Below, one piece after another: positions 35,256-43,575 of a stretch of DNA of 64,000 nucleotides. The number at the start of each line of letters is the position of its first letter. Position 1 is the first letter of the stretch. The position numbers and the translations under genes were made by a program. Origin of the DNA: Pseudooceanicola spongiae (GTDB lineage Bacteria; Pseudomonadota; Alphaproteobacteria; Rhodobacterales; Rhodobacteraceae); the NCBI RefSeq assembly GCF_014899185.1, contig NZ_CP045201.1, positions 790,501 through 854,500 on the forward strand. Reading direction: 5' to 3'. The notes beneath the pieces are model-generated. The model was not told where the DNA came from. It saw nothing but the letters and a program-made list of their open reading frames with translations, and did not search any database.

Positions 35256-36176
35256 ATGAGACAGCTTTTTTCAACCGCGGGCGTGCTTGCAATCACCTCG
35301 GTTCTTCCGGCCTACGCCGATTGCTCTTTGGTACGCCTCGCCGAACCCGGCTGGACCGACCTGGCGCTGACCACGGCAGTCACGCAGACTCTGCTTGAAG
35401 GCATGGGTCACGAGACCAAGACAGATATCTTGGGAATTCCCGTGATCTACGAGTCGATGAAGCGCAATGATATAGACGCCTTCATGGGCTACTGGGATCC
35501 CGCGATGACGACTTACTTCGACGCATACCGTGACAGTGGCGCGATCGAAACGATCCACACCAACTTGGAAGGGGCGAAGTTCACTTGGGCCGTTCCCTCC
35601 TACGTCTACGAAGCTGGCGTCCATTCTTTCGCGGATCTGTCAGCACATGCCGAGGAGTTTGATAAGAAGCTCTACGGGATCGAGCCTGGGTCAAACGACA
35701 TCATGCTGGACATCGTAAACAAGGACGCGTTTGGCTTGGGGGGCTGGGACGTGGTGGAGAGCTCCGAACAAGGCATGCTGTCGCAAGTCGCCCGCCTTGA
35801 ACGGCGTGAGAAGTGGATCGCTTTCCTCGCCTGGGCGCCGCATCCGATGAATACGAACTTCGACATCAAATATCTCGAAGGGGGCGATGACTACTACGGT
35901 GCCGATTTTGGTGGCGCTACCGTCTCGACCCAGGTGCGTAAAGGCTATGTTTCGGAATGCCCGCAGGTCGGCAAGTTGCTGACGCAGCTTACCTTTAACG
36001 TCGCGCTGGAAAGTGAAGGCATGGGGTATATTTTGGATGACGGGATGAGCGGGAAAGAAGCGGCACGCAAGCTCATCGCGAGCCACCCCGAAATGCTGGA
36101 TGTCTGGCTCGAGGGTATCTCCACAATTGACGGCAAAGCAGCCCTGCCAGTGATAAAGGCGGACTTGGGTCTTTGA
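35256..36176 (+). CDS. Choline/glycine-betaine ABC binding protein (ChoX/OpuAC family)
   Basis: 306 residues. The signal peptide MRQLFSTAGVLAITSVLPAYA precedes an OpuAC fold. Aromatic-cage residues characteristic of quaternary-amine binding are in AEPGWTD, GYWDPAM and AFLAWAPHPMN. The start at 35256 gives a proper signal peptide; upstream in-frame codons at 35196 and 35211 lie in or beside the operator. There is no permease or ATPase gene nearby, so it must use components encoded elsewhere or be an orphan. Confidence 0.9.
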   Translation: MRQLFSTAGVLAITSVLPAYADCSLVRLAEPGWTDLALTTAVTQTLLEGMGHETKTDILGIPVIYESMKRNDIDAFMGYWDPAMTTYFDAYRDSGAIETIHTNLEGAKFTWAVPSYVYEAGVHSFADLSAHAEEFDKKLYGIEPGSNDIMLDIVNKDAFGLGGWDVVESSEQGMLSQVARLERREKWIAFLAWAPHPMNTNFDIKYLEGGDDYYGADFGGATVSTQVRKGYVSECPQVGKLLTQLTFNVALESEGMGYILDDGMSGKEAARKLIASHPEMLDVWLEGISTIDGKAALPVIKADLGL

Positions 36177-37078
36177 GCAACGCGACTAGTACGCAGGACC
36201 GGTTTGCAGACCTGAACGGTGTTCAGATCTGCTACAGGGAAGACGGCTCATCAAAGGCGCCTGCGGTGTTCCTCATCGCAGGGCTCGGCATGCAGTTGAT
36301 CGAATGGCCGGAAGATCTTGTCGATAGACTTGCAGATGACTTCCGGGTGATCCGGCTGGACAACCGCGACATCGGTCTGTCTGGTCGATGTGGCGGCTCG
36401 TTCTCCGAAATTCCCTCCGGGTTCTCGTGGACTGGCAGCTCAAACGTCCCAGCCGCGTACGATCTGGGCGATATGGCGCATGATGTTCTGGCTCTGGCCG
36501 ACCATCTGGAGATCGGGCAGTTCGCCTGCATCGGGTTCTCAATGGGAGGCATGATCGCGCAAATCCTCGCCACGCGCGCGCCGCACCGGGTTACGCGATT
36601 TGTTTCCCTGTCCAGCACCGGAGGCGACGCCACGATCACGGCAGACGAGGTATCAAAGGAGCTGATGGAGCGTTTCTTCCTGCCGTTTCCTTCGGAGGCT
36701 GAGGCAATTGAGGCCGTTGTTGAGAGCAACGCGCATTTCTCGATGGGGCTGATGCCCTCGCAAAGCCCCCAGAATCTACAACTCGCCAAGGCCATCGTCT
36801 GCCGAGCTGTGGACGACGGTGGCTACCTTCGGCAGGCATTGGCGATCACAAGCTCGCCGTCGTGGAGCGTGGCGCTGACAGGCCTGACTATTCCCGCACT
36901 TCTTCTGCACGGAGACAGGGATCCCTGCATCGATGGAGCCGCCGCTCAAAGTCTGGCACCAAGGATGCCGCAGGCGACCTTCAAGATGCTAGCTGGACTA
37001 GGGCACTGGTTAGATGGGGAAACGTGTCGATATTGTTCGGACTGGCTACGGGACTGCTCTTCCATCAAGGCACACTGA
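36173..37078 (+). CDS. Alpha/beta hydrolase
   Basis: 301 residues. The nucleophile elbow is GFSMGG. The acid is in LLLHGDRDPC and the base in LAGLGHWLDG, giving a complete triad of the haloperoxidase/esterase type. It starts at TTG 36173 overlapping the binding-protein stop (TTGA), so the two are coupled. In the BetI-controlled context it might release choline from an ester (acetylcholine-like or phosphorus-free choline ester), which is a guess. Confidence 0.85.
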   Translation: MSNATSTQDRFADLNGVQICYREDGSSKAPAVFLIAGLGMQLIEWPEDLVDRLADDFRVIRLDNRDIGLSGRCGGSFSEIPSGFSWTGSSNVPAAYDLGDMAHDVLALADHLEIGQFACIGFSMGGMIAQILATRAPHRVTRFVSLSSTGGDATITADEVSKELMERFFLPFPSEAEAIEAVVESNAHFSMGLMPSQSPQNLQLAKAIVCRAVDDGGYLRQALAITSSPSWSVALTGLTIPALLLHGDRDPCIDGAAAQSLAPRMPQATFKMLAGLGHWLDGETCRYCSDWLRDCSSIKAH

Positions 37079-37395
37079 ACCCCAAGAGCGGACGCTCTGC
37101 AGGACGATGCTGCCGTTGATGATGCTGCAGGCTACTCGATAGGCAGGGATGCGCAGGGAGCGGACGGTGCCAAGGAGCGGCTGGGCCAAAGGCTCGACGG
37201 AGCGAACGGCCCAATGCCGACCATCAGCCTCGGATCGGAATGCTGCAGCGCGGCCCACCGAAGCAGCCCTTCGCCGCGCTTGCGAACCCCGGCGGGGTCG
37301 GAATTTCCGCAGTGCGGGACAAAGCTGAACTTTACTCTTTTTGCAGTAATGTCTTCTATTAGGGAGACGCAGTTTCTTGTGTATTTCTGCTTTGT
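37079..37395. other. Gap with dispersed repeat copy B
   Basis: About 0.3 kb without a gene. It contains the second copy of the 75-bp dispersed repeat (37151-37225) and an AT-richer stretch before the photolyase stop. Confidence 0.5.
37151..37225 (+). repeat. Dispersed 75-bp repeat, copy B
   Basis: Ungapped match, about four fifths identical, to 27991-28065; shared core GCGAACGGCCCAA-GCCGA. Same orientation as copy A. Confidence 0.6.
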
Positions 37396-38889
37396 TCAAT
37401 TCAGTTGCGACAGAAATTTGTCGGCAATCTTCAAATGGCAGTCCTTGTTTTCAGGCTTCATCCGCTCTGCCGTGCGGCACATCATGGCCCAACGCGGGTT
37501 CTTTGCGAGCGCACCTGAATGCTTGAAAATGAAACGCCAATACAATCCGTCCCAGACCTCCGTCCAAGGTCCTTTGTCCCAGTGGCTCATTTTCCGGATG
37601 TAGTTTGAGCCGGAGAAGTAAGGCTTGGTGGTGATCAACCCACCATCTGCGTGCTGGCTCATAGCGTAGACATTGGGAACCATGACCCAATCGTAGCTGT
37701 CCACGAACATCTCCATGAACCAGCGATAAATGTCGTCCGGGTCGATCTCGCACATGAACATGAAGCCGCCAAGCACCATCAGCCGCTCGATATGGTGGCA
37801 ATAACCGGTCGCGAGCACGCGCCGGATCGTGCCGTCTAGCGGGGCAATGCCGGTTGTGCCGTCATAGAAGGTATGGGGCATAGGGCGGTGGTGGCCCCAA
37901 TAGTTCGTACGGCGCATGGGGACACCAAGGTCGTCATAGGTGGCGCGCATAAATTCACGCCAACCGATGATTTGACGGAGGAAACCTTCCAGCGAATTCA
38001 GAGGGATATCCCTGCGCTTTGCATAAGTAAGCGTGGTGTCCAGCACCTGGCGCGGGGTGAGCAGCCCGATATTCAGCACAGGGGTTAGAATGGCATGCCA
38101 GAGCCAGCTTTCATCTGCGACAATAGCATCCTCAAAGTCGCCGAACCGGTCAAGTCGCCGCTCGAGGAACTGATCGAACCAAGCGGCGGCACCCGCGTGC
38201 GAGGTCGGATAGTAGAGCTTTTCCAAACTGCCTGTCGCGTTTGGGAATTCGGCAAGAACGCTTGCTTTTGCGGCTTCATCGATGGCGTCATGGGCGGGCC
38301 AATCGATCCAGGGCAAGCTTGCCAGCAACGTCTTTGGCACCTTCTTACGGTTGTCTTCGTCAAAGCTCCATTTCCCGCCTAGGGGTTGGTCATTCTCCAT
38401 CAACACGTCCAGGCGGCGGCGCTGGCTTTTATAGAAATCTGCCATGAACCAGCGCTTACGGCCTTGCGACCATTCAAGATTGTCGGCCGGGCTGTTCAGA
38501 AAGCCAGGAGAGGGCAGGATATCAAGTTCGATGCCTGTGTCATCGGCGGCCTCACGAAGGCGACGTTCGGCAATGAAATCAACCGGGTTGGCCATGACCA
38601 CTTCTGTGATTTCTTGCCCTGTTAGGTTTTCGAAAAGCCGCAGGCACGCCCCCTTTTGCCCGTCATATGGAAAGATCTCCGCGCTCAACCCTTGTTTTAC
38701 CAGCGCCTGTTGATAGCGCGCCATACTGGCGCGGTGCAGCCAAAGCTTCTGACGGTGCATGTTTGCCGGATATTGTGGGTCGCCAAAGAAGAGCGGGTCT
38801 TCGAAAAGCACCACATGCTTTACAGGGTTCAGCAGGGCTGGATGGTCAGAAAATAACTGATTTGGCAGCAGGATGACGGCTTTAGTCAT
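37396..38889 (-). CDS. Photolyase/cryptochrome of the FeS-BCP (PhrB) family, lacking the Fe-S cysteines
   Basis: 497 residues. The N-terminal DPRP (Rossmann) domain is VILLPNQLFSDHPALL. The C-terminal FAD-binding helical domain includes EGFLRQIIGWREFMR, GYCHHIERLMVLGG and NVYAMSQHADGGLITTKPY. In PhrB-type enzymes four cysteines bind a [4Fe-4S] cluster, in the TGM-x-CL, C-x2-C and ACPF-x-x-LYW regions. Here these read TGIAPLD, MSHWDKGP and WTEVWDGLYW, with none of the four. The start is ATG 38889; the in-frame TTG at 38904 is less likely. DUF2256 is encoded just upstream, the usual neighbour of this family. Confidence 0.88.
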   Translation of the reverse strand: MTKAVILLPNQLFSDHPALLNPVKHVVLFEDPLFFGDPQYPANMHRQKLWLHRASMARYQQALVKQGLSAEIFPYDGQKGACLRLFENLTGQEITEVVMANPVDFIAERRLREAADDTGIELDILPSPGFLNSPADNLEWSQGRKRWFMADFYKSQRRRLDVLMENDQPLGGKWSFDEDNRKKVPKTLLASLPWIDWPAHDAIDEAAKASVLAEFPNATGSLEKLYYPTSHAGAAAWFDQFLERRLDRFGDFEDAIVADESWLWHAILTPVLNIGLLTPRQVLDTTLTYAKRRDIPLNSLEGFLRQIIGWREFMRATYDDLGVPMRRTNYWGHHRPMPHTFYDGTTGIAPLDGTIRRVLATGYCHHIERLMVLGGFMFMCEIDPDDIYRWFMEMFVDSYDWVMVPNVYAMSQHADGGLITTKPYFSGSNYIRKMSHWDKGPWTEVWDGLYWRFIFKHSGALAKNPRWAMMCRTAERMKPENKDCHLKIADKFLSQLN

Positions 38890-38952
38890 GAGGTGTTGGC
38901 TCAAAGTCGTTTCGCTCTGCGGGGTCTGAAAAGTCAGGAAACGCCCCTGTCA

Positions 38953-39087
38953 TTAGGATGTCCTGCAGCGTTTAGAACAATATTTCACCTCGTCCCAGAC
39001 CTTTTCCCATTTCTTGCGCCAGACAAAGGGCCGACTACAGGCGGGGCAGATCTTCTGAGGCAAATCCGATTTCTTTTGGTGTTTCAC
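38953..39087 (-). CDS. DUF2256 zinc-ribbon microprotein
   Basis: 44 residues, GTG start at 39087 with GGAG 7 bp upstream. It matches DUF2256: KSDLPQKICPACSRPFVWRK, then KYCSKRCR, giving a C-x2-C...C-x3-C zinc-binding pattern. The family is almost always encoded beside FeS-BCP photolyases, as here (63 bp upstream of the photolyase gene, same strand). Function unknown. Confidence 0.9.
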   Translation of the reverse strand: MKHQKKSDLPQKICPACSRPFVWRKKWEKVWDEVKYCSKRCRTS

Positions 39088-39206
39088 TAAGACTCTCCAA
39101 AAAACAGGCTCAATTGGTCAGAGCGTTTCGGTGAAGGCACCTTGCGCCTAGAACGGCCTTTCCGGCTAGCATGTTTGGTCACGATAGCCTCGGCCTGTGC
39201 ACGAAA

Positions 39207-39326
39207 CTACGGGCGACGCCGGACCTCCCGGATCGTTTCACGCGCGGCTTTTGCGGCTGCAATATGATCAAAAATTCGTTCGGGGTAGAACCTGCCCAGC
39301 CGGTGCCGTGCAGGCCAAGGCAGCAT
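39207..39326 (-). pseudogene. Possible C-terminal fragment of another photolyase
   Basis: A 39-codon frame on the minus strand ending RFYPERIFDHIAAAKAARET and a short basic tail resembles the YP-x-P-I-x-D-H-x2-(A/G)R end of class I photolyases. An in-frame stop lies just upstream, so only a fragment could remain. Its place directly before DUF2256 and the second photolyase fits a decayed repair operon. Weak call. Confidence 0.3.
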
Positions 39327-39720
39327 GATCCGCAGAACGCAGATCTAGTTTGAACCAATCAACTTACATGAGCCATCCACCTCTAGCGGTCAATCTGATC
39401 GAGTACGTCAGTCGGCTTGGATCAGATCACAAAAGTATCGCAGTGAATAATGTGTGGAGCCAAAATTTCTGCTTTGCGGTCACTCAAGCGTTGTACCGCA
39501 TCCGTCAATTTCGGCTCAGTGCCGATTTGCGGCGGCGCGGCGACGTTTCGCACGAATGGCAGAACTGATCGACGTGGACGGCCCGAAGCCGCCGTTCCCT
39601 TTAAGACGCCGTCGCTGGGGTGCGGCCCGTCAGACCGGCCATTCGCTGCGCTGGCGAAACCGTGGCTTGACCTGAGGTCCGGTGAGCGGGACGAAGCCGA
39701 CATTCAGTCTCCGGCCGGCA
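39327..39720. other. Gap with repeat-family fragments
   Basis: No supported gene. Pieces of the dispersed repeat family occur here (GGACGGCCCGAAGCCG near 39,578 and GGACGAAGCCGACATTCA near 39,690). Confidence 0.45.
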
Positions 39721-40146
39721 TCACGCGACGGGGGTCCGCATTCCGAGTTCCTGAAAGAACCGCAACAGATAGCCATCCGGGTCAGCGACGACGAATTGCC
39801 TGTTTCCGCCCTGGTAATCGCCTATGCGGTACCACTTTTCCTCCACAGGAAGGAAAAGTGGGTGCTTGATGTTGGCAAGAGCTTCAACAAGCGGGTCTAC
39901 AGAGGGCACGCGGATTTGAACATTCAGCCCCATACCAAAGGGATAGCCGACAGGAAGATACCCATCATCGAAGGTGCGGCCCTGTCCTATCTGATCAATC
40001 ATCAGCTCCGCGTCGCCAAGTTGGAGATAGCAGAAGCCTTCTTCGGGACGCTCATAGGCGCACTCGAAACCAAGCACATCGCAATAGAACGCTTTTGAAA
40101 GTCGCCAATCAGAGACTGAAAACTCCGGAACCAGTGCGTTACCCAA
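39721..40146 (-). CDS. VOC-family protein, bleomycin-resistance-like
   Basis: 141 residues of the glyoxalase/bleomycin-binding superfamily. It has paired beta-alpha-beta3 units, PEFSVSDWRLSKAFYCDVLG at the start and QFVVADPDGYLLRFFQELG at the end. The family's bleomycin-binding members are dimeric antibiotic-sequestering proteins lacking metal ligands, and this sequence resembles them. The start is TTG 40146 after GGAGGG; the nearby ATG is out of frame. Could also be a small metal-dependent VOC enzyme. Confidence 0.8.
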   Translation of the reverse strand: MGNALVPEFSVSDWRLSKAFYCDVLGFECAYERPEEGFCYLQLGDAELMIDQIGQGRTFDDGYLPVGYPFGMGLNVQIRVPSVDPLVEALANIKHPLFLPVEEKWYRIGDYQGGNRQFVVADPDGYLLRFFQELGMRTPVA

Positions 40147-40380
40147 ATCATGCCCTCCAAAAATATTGGGGCAGCTTTAGCTCGAGGTGGCCTATCCGGA
40201 AAGGGCTCCTTCCGGACCCTTGCTGCGCGTGAGGGTCAACCGCCTGGTCGCCCCACACGCGGCGACGCTTCCGGCCCGAAGCGGACTTTCACCCCGGCAC
40301 AAAAGCAGGTCTACTTCAGTCGCCTGCCCATTTCGACTAAACACGAAAATAGCTTACAACCATAATCAAGAGGTAATGGA

Positions 40381-40404
40381 GGCGGCCGAAGGAGAGTGGC
40401 CGCC
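40381..40404 (-). terminator. Hairpin after the small membrane-protein gene
   Basis: A perfect 7-bp GC stem (GGCGGCC/GGCCGCC) with a 10-base loop, 9 bp after the stop at 40413. It is probably the transcription end of the AIPR operon. No strong T-run. Confidence 0.5.
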
Positions 40405-40412
40405 ATCCGTGT

Positions 40413-40547
40413 TCAAAGAAAAGAAAAGCCGACCGCCACTAGCATCAATGCAATCACAACGACTGCACCGACAGCGACATTGCCGCTGGCGTTGGCCTCA
40501 AAGTTTTTTCCGATTTTGATGAGGAGTTTGTTTTCTTGGCTGCTCAT
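40413..40547 (-). CDS. 44-residue membrane protein downstream of AIPR
   Basis: ATG at 40547 with GAGGAG 7 bp upstream; sequence MSSQENKLLIKIGKNFEANA, then one membrane helix (VAVGAVVVIALMLVAVGFSF). Starts 12 bp after the AIPR stop, so it is almost certainly cotranscribed. No family recognised. It could anchor, sense or neutralise the AIPR protein. Confidence 0.75.
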   Translation of the reverse strand: MSSQENKLLIKIGKNFEANASGNVAVGAVVVIALMLVAVGFSFL

Positions 40548-40558
40548 GCCGAGGCTCC

Positions 40559-41782
40559 TCAACCCATAGTGTCCAACTGCTGCTGCATTACATGCAGCCG
40601 CACCGTTTTGAACAAATTGGCCCAGTGATTGCGGTTCTTACCCAGCGAGTCAGGCGCGTTGCCAATATCACGGATGGCCTGTTTGGTTTCCGAAATCAAT
40701 TCGGGCGCAAGTTCACGCCAAGAGGCCAACACATTTTCGAAACCGCCAAGCCACTCAGCGGTCCCAGTCTCAGGGTCAACAACCACAAAGTTCCTGAACG
40801 CACCCAGAATAGGAAATGCTGCACCCTTGGTAAGACGTTGGTCATGATCATCCAGTTTCGCATAGCGAAATTGGAAGCGACCTTTGCTTGGCGGTGCCTT
40901 TTCAACAATACGCAAATTCCCCGCTCGGCCACCGACCGTTTCGTTATAAACTCGGAGAAAGTCGCGCCGAATATAATCGTAAAGAACCAGTGCATCGAGA
41001 AGCAGCGGCTCAAAAGCAGCATACTTCCGCTTTGATGGGTCAGTGCGGTTATCCTCGTAGTCATCTCCGAACTTCTTGAGAGGAGCAGACCACTTCTCAT
41101 ACGCCGCAATGGGGTGCTTCGAGTCACGGACTGGAAAATCCGTGATGTTCATCAGTTCGAGCACTGACACCAATTCGCGTACGTCAATGTCCTTCTTGTC
41201 CGACTCCTTGAAGCCAATGTCGCCTGCCCAGTCTTGATCCTTCACAATCGCTTTGAGGGTTTCAAACGCCCCATCAAGTTCGAAGATCGAACGGGGCTGT
41301 ACGGAGATCCCAGTGTTTTGCCCCCTTGCAATGTCCACGCGCAGGGTGTGGTTTTCTCCACCTTCTAGCCCAGTGATGATTTTGACTTCGACGTGCTGGC
41401 CTTCGGCGATCGAGTCATCCTCTTGGCAGTCGTAAATAATCTGGGTGGTGTGGCCGCCATTTGCGATACCATAGTCATCGTCAATCATCACATCGAAGAT
41501 CCGTTTGTCGATCACCTCGATGTCTTCGGCAATGATAGTAATCCCGAGATTGAGCAAATCGAAGGTGCCCGGAAGCGCCTCTTTGCCTTCAAGGCTCGCC
41601 TTAACATCCTTGTATACCTGCCGGTTCATACCAACTGGATCACGCAAGTTCGCCCCAGTCGGAACGTCCTTGGGAAATAGGCGCGCAGGCACCAAGAAAG
41701 TATGCTTGACGATGTTCGGGAGGGTTGGGTGTTTGACGCTACGCGCCTCGGACACCTCAAACCGATACGGTTTGATAGCCAT
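40559..41782 (-). CDS. AIPR-family (abortive phage infection) protein
   Basis: 407 residues of the AIPR family (PF10592 type). The central signature is GITIIAEDIE followed by YGIANGGHTTQIIYD, the N-G-G-Q/H-T pattern, and then LRVDIARGQNTG. Family members occur in abortive-infection and restriction-like loci; the molecular activity is unresolved. The ATG at 41782 has GGAG 8 bp upstream; an in-frame codon at 41803 is less likely. Lower GC than housekeeping genes in the window. The 44-residue membrane protein follows in the same operon. Confidence 0.85.
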   Translation of the reverse strand: MAIKPYRFEVSEARSVKHPTLPNIVKHTFLVPARLFPKDVPTGANLRDPVGMNRQVYKDVKASLEGKEALPGTFDLLNLGITIIAEDIEVIDKRIFDVMIDDDYGIANGGHTTQIIYDCQEDDSIAEGQHVEVKIITGLEGGENHTLRVDIARGQNTGISVQPRSIFELDGAFETLKAIVKDQDWAGDIGFKESDKKDIDVRELVSVLELMNITDFPVRDSKHPIAAYEKWSAPLKKFGDDYEDNRTDPSKRKYAAFEPLLLDALVLYDYIRRDFLRVYNETVGGRAGNLRIVEKAPPSKGRFQFRYAKLDDHDQRLTKGAAFPILGAFRNFVVVDPETGTAEWLGGFENVLASWRELAPELISETKQAIRDIGNAPDSLGKNRNHWANLFKTVRLHVMQQQLDTMG

Positions 41783-42216
41783 TTTTAATACTCCATTGGT
41801 CACGGTGGACCGATGTTGCGGGGCGCGATGGCCCCGGTCGGCATGATTGCCTAATCAAGAGCTAGGCCAAATCGTCCGCCAAAGCAATAACGACCGACTT
41901 CTACCACCACATGCAGTCGTCACAAGTAGTCCGACGTAAAATGTTGGGCGCAATGTAAAGGTGGTTTACGCCAAAGCAGACCTTCATTTTCAGTGCAGCG
42001 AAAGTCAGCTTCCCGCCCAGTGTCGGCGCCACGCGTCATGCTGCACCAGGTACGAAGGTCGCGAAAGGGCTGCCAGCAGATCACTGGATGGTTTGAAGTT
42101 TGCCATGAGCAGGTCGAAGCGATACCGCACCGCCGCAAGTCCGCTCCGAGCAAAGCGAACATTGCTAGCCGTGAGACGATATGGTTCTATATCAAAAAAA
42201 AGGTTGGGGCGGAATT
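41783..42216. other. Gap between AIPR promoter and a small membrane gene
   Basis: Contains the AIPR promoter region and, near 42,130-42,160, a repeat-family piece (CACCGCCGCAAGTCCG). No supported gene. Confidence 0.45.
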
Positions 42217-42435
42217 ATGAGTTGGCTAAAGCGACATACTTGGACTTTCGTTGCGTTTCCCTTGATTGCTCTCGCCTCGGGATTAACCGCGTGGGCAATT
42301 CAAGCATATGATTGCAACGGCTCGAGCACATGCGACGCAGTTCTACGGATCGTCTTTTTTGGCCCTTGTAGTGTTCTGATCTATTTCGCGGCCAACGGCA
42401 CCCATCGTTTCATCACAGGCGAAGACCCCGAGTAA
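42217..42435 (+). CDS. Small two-TM protein of unknown function
   Basis: 72 residues: a short basic start (MSWLKRHTW), two hydrophobic helices (about 10-28 and 43-60) with a cysteine-containing loop DCNGSSTCD between, and an acidic tail. ATG 42217 after a G-rich site. Family unknown. Confidence 0.6.
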   Translation: MSWLKRHTWTFVAFPLIALASGLTAWAIQAYDCNGSSTCDAVLRIVFFGPCSVLIYFAANGTHRFITGEDPE

Positions 42436-42711
42436 CTTGCTATCTTTCCAGATAAGTTTGATGTCGGCTTCGTGCCGCACTGCCGCAAGTCGGTTGGGAC
42501 GTCAATGCTGAATTTCAACTCCTTCCGACCTGCGATCACATCACAATTTCTGCTTCTTAACTGCCGAAACACGAGTAGCGCGCATGTGCCACTGATTTAA
42601 GGAAGTGGGTTTTTAGTCTTGCCTTTTCATTTTGTGTTTTGTTTAAGAATGATTGTGGTAGTTGTCGATAGTTAAGATGTTGATTGATAATCGAAAATCA
42701 TGGAAAATAAT

Positions 42712-43146
42712 ATGCTTTATCGTGCGAAATTTGCTCTGCTCTTGTCGTTGTCTCTCGCTGCATGCGCGCCCGCGCGACCGAGCCATCAGGAAGTGTGGAA
42801 CACCATTGAAGGCTGTGATGGCAAAGAATTATGCTCCCTCGCCAACTTAGCTACGTCCGAATTCAACAAGCGAGCAGGAAAACCCGCACGTGGAGGAGTT
42901 TCCATCAGGGGAGCGACGACCGATGGCAGGGTGGTGGCAGTTAAGGTCAATATTCCTGACAGTATTAAAAACGAGCCAGTCAGGGGCGGTCAAACTGTTG
43001 CGGATCAATTGGCGGATTACGTCCAGAAAGACATTTGCCGCAAGAAAGATATACGTCGTTTCATTGGTTTAGGAGGAGAGTTGCAGCTTTCTACTTTCCT
43101 ACCATCTGGTGAGCGATTCTCTGAAAACTCCATAAAATCCTGCTAG
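42712..43146 (+). CDS. Unknown lipoprotein
   Basis: 144 residues. Lipoprotein signal with lipobox LAAC (Cys18), followed by a mature domain with paired cysteines (GCDGKELC, and C near the C-terminus) and the segment RGGQTVADQLADYVQKDICR. Probably anchored in the inner or outer membrane. An in-frame ATG at 42700 would add four residues. Family not recognised. Confidence 0.7.
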   Translation: MLYRAKFALLLSLSLAACAPARPSHQEVWNTIEGCDGKELCSLANLATSEFNKRAGKPARGGVSIRGATTDGRVVAVKVNIPDSIKNEPVRGGQTVADQLADYVQKDICRKKDIRRFIGLGGELQLSTFLPSGERFSENSIKSC

Positions 43147-43575
43147 AAGAAGACGAACCCACCTGCATAGCTTAAGGCTTTTCGCGATAGCTGTCTGGCT
43201 GTGACTTGTGGATTGCGATGAATTTTCTGGCGCCGGTACCTGAACTTAAGGCATTCCGCGCCTTCGCTCTCTGCATTTGCATAAGGCAGGAAAATCTGCT
43301 GTGTTTGCGGCTGACCTAGCGAATTGCTGCTTTCTCCGTAGCTACCTGCTTTCGCTAGCGGAGCTGCGGCTTGAAATATGGTCGGCCGTGGTTGAAGGGC
43401 TGATTTGCAGACCCCTCGTCCTTCTGGCCGCTGCCCTTGATCCTCGGCGCTACCAATTGCAGCGATCTCTGCCGCGTCGATGGATGTGAATGGTGATCTC
43501 GCACATGTAGTCATGCCTGCAGCTGAGATTTCATGCCGGAGCGTACGGCTGAAAGCTAAGTGATCAGAGCTTTGA
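43147..43575. other. Gap left of the methyltransferase operon
   Basis: About 0.4 kb. A 123-codon minus-strand frame (43143-43514) is open but has no recognisable domain or ribosome-binding site; it is not called. Confidence 0.4.

Noticed and set aside
43143..43514. 123-codon minus-strand frame left of the methyltransferase
   Set aside because: No ribosome-binding site, no recognisable family and composition like the surrounding non-coding DNA; not supportable as a gene.
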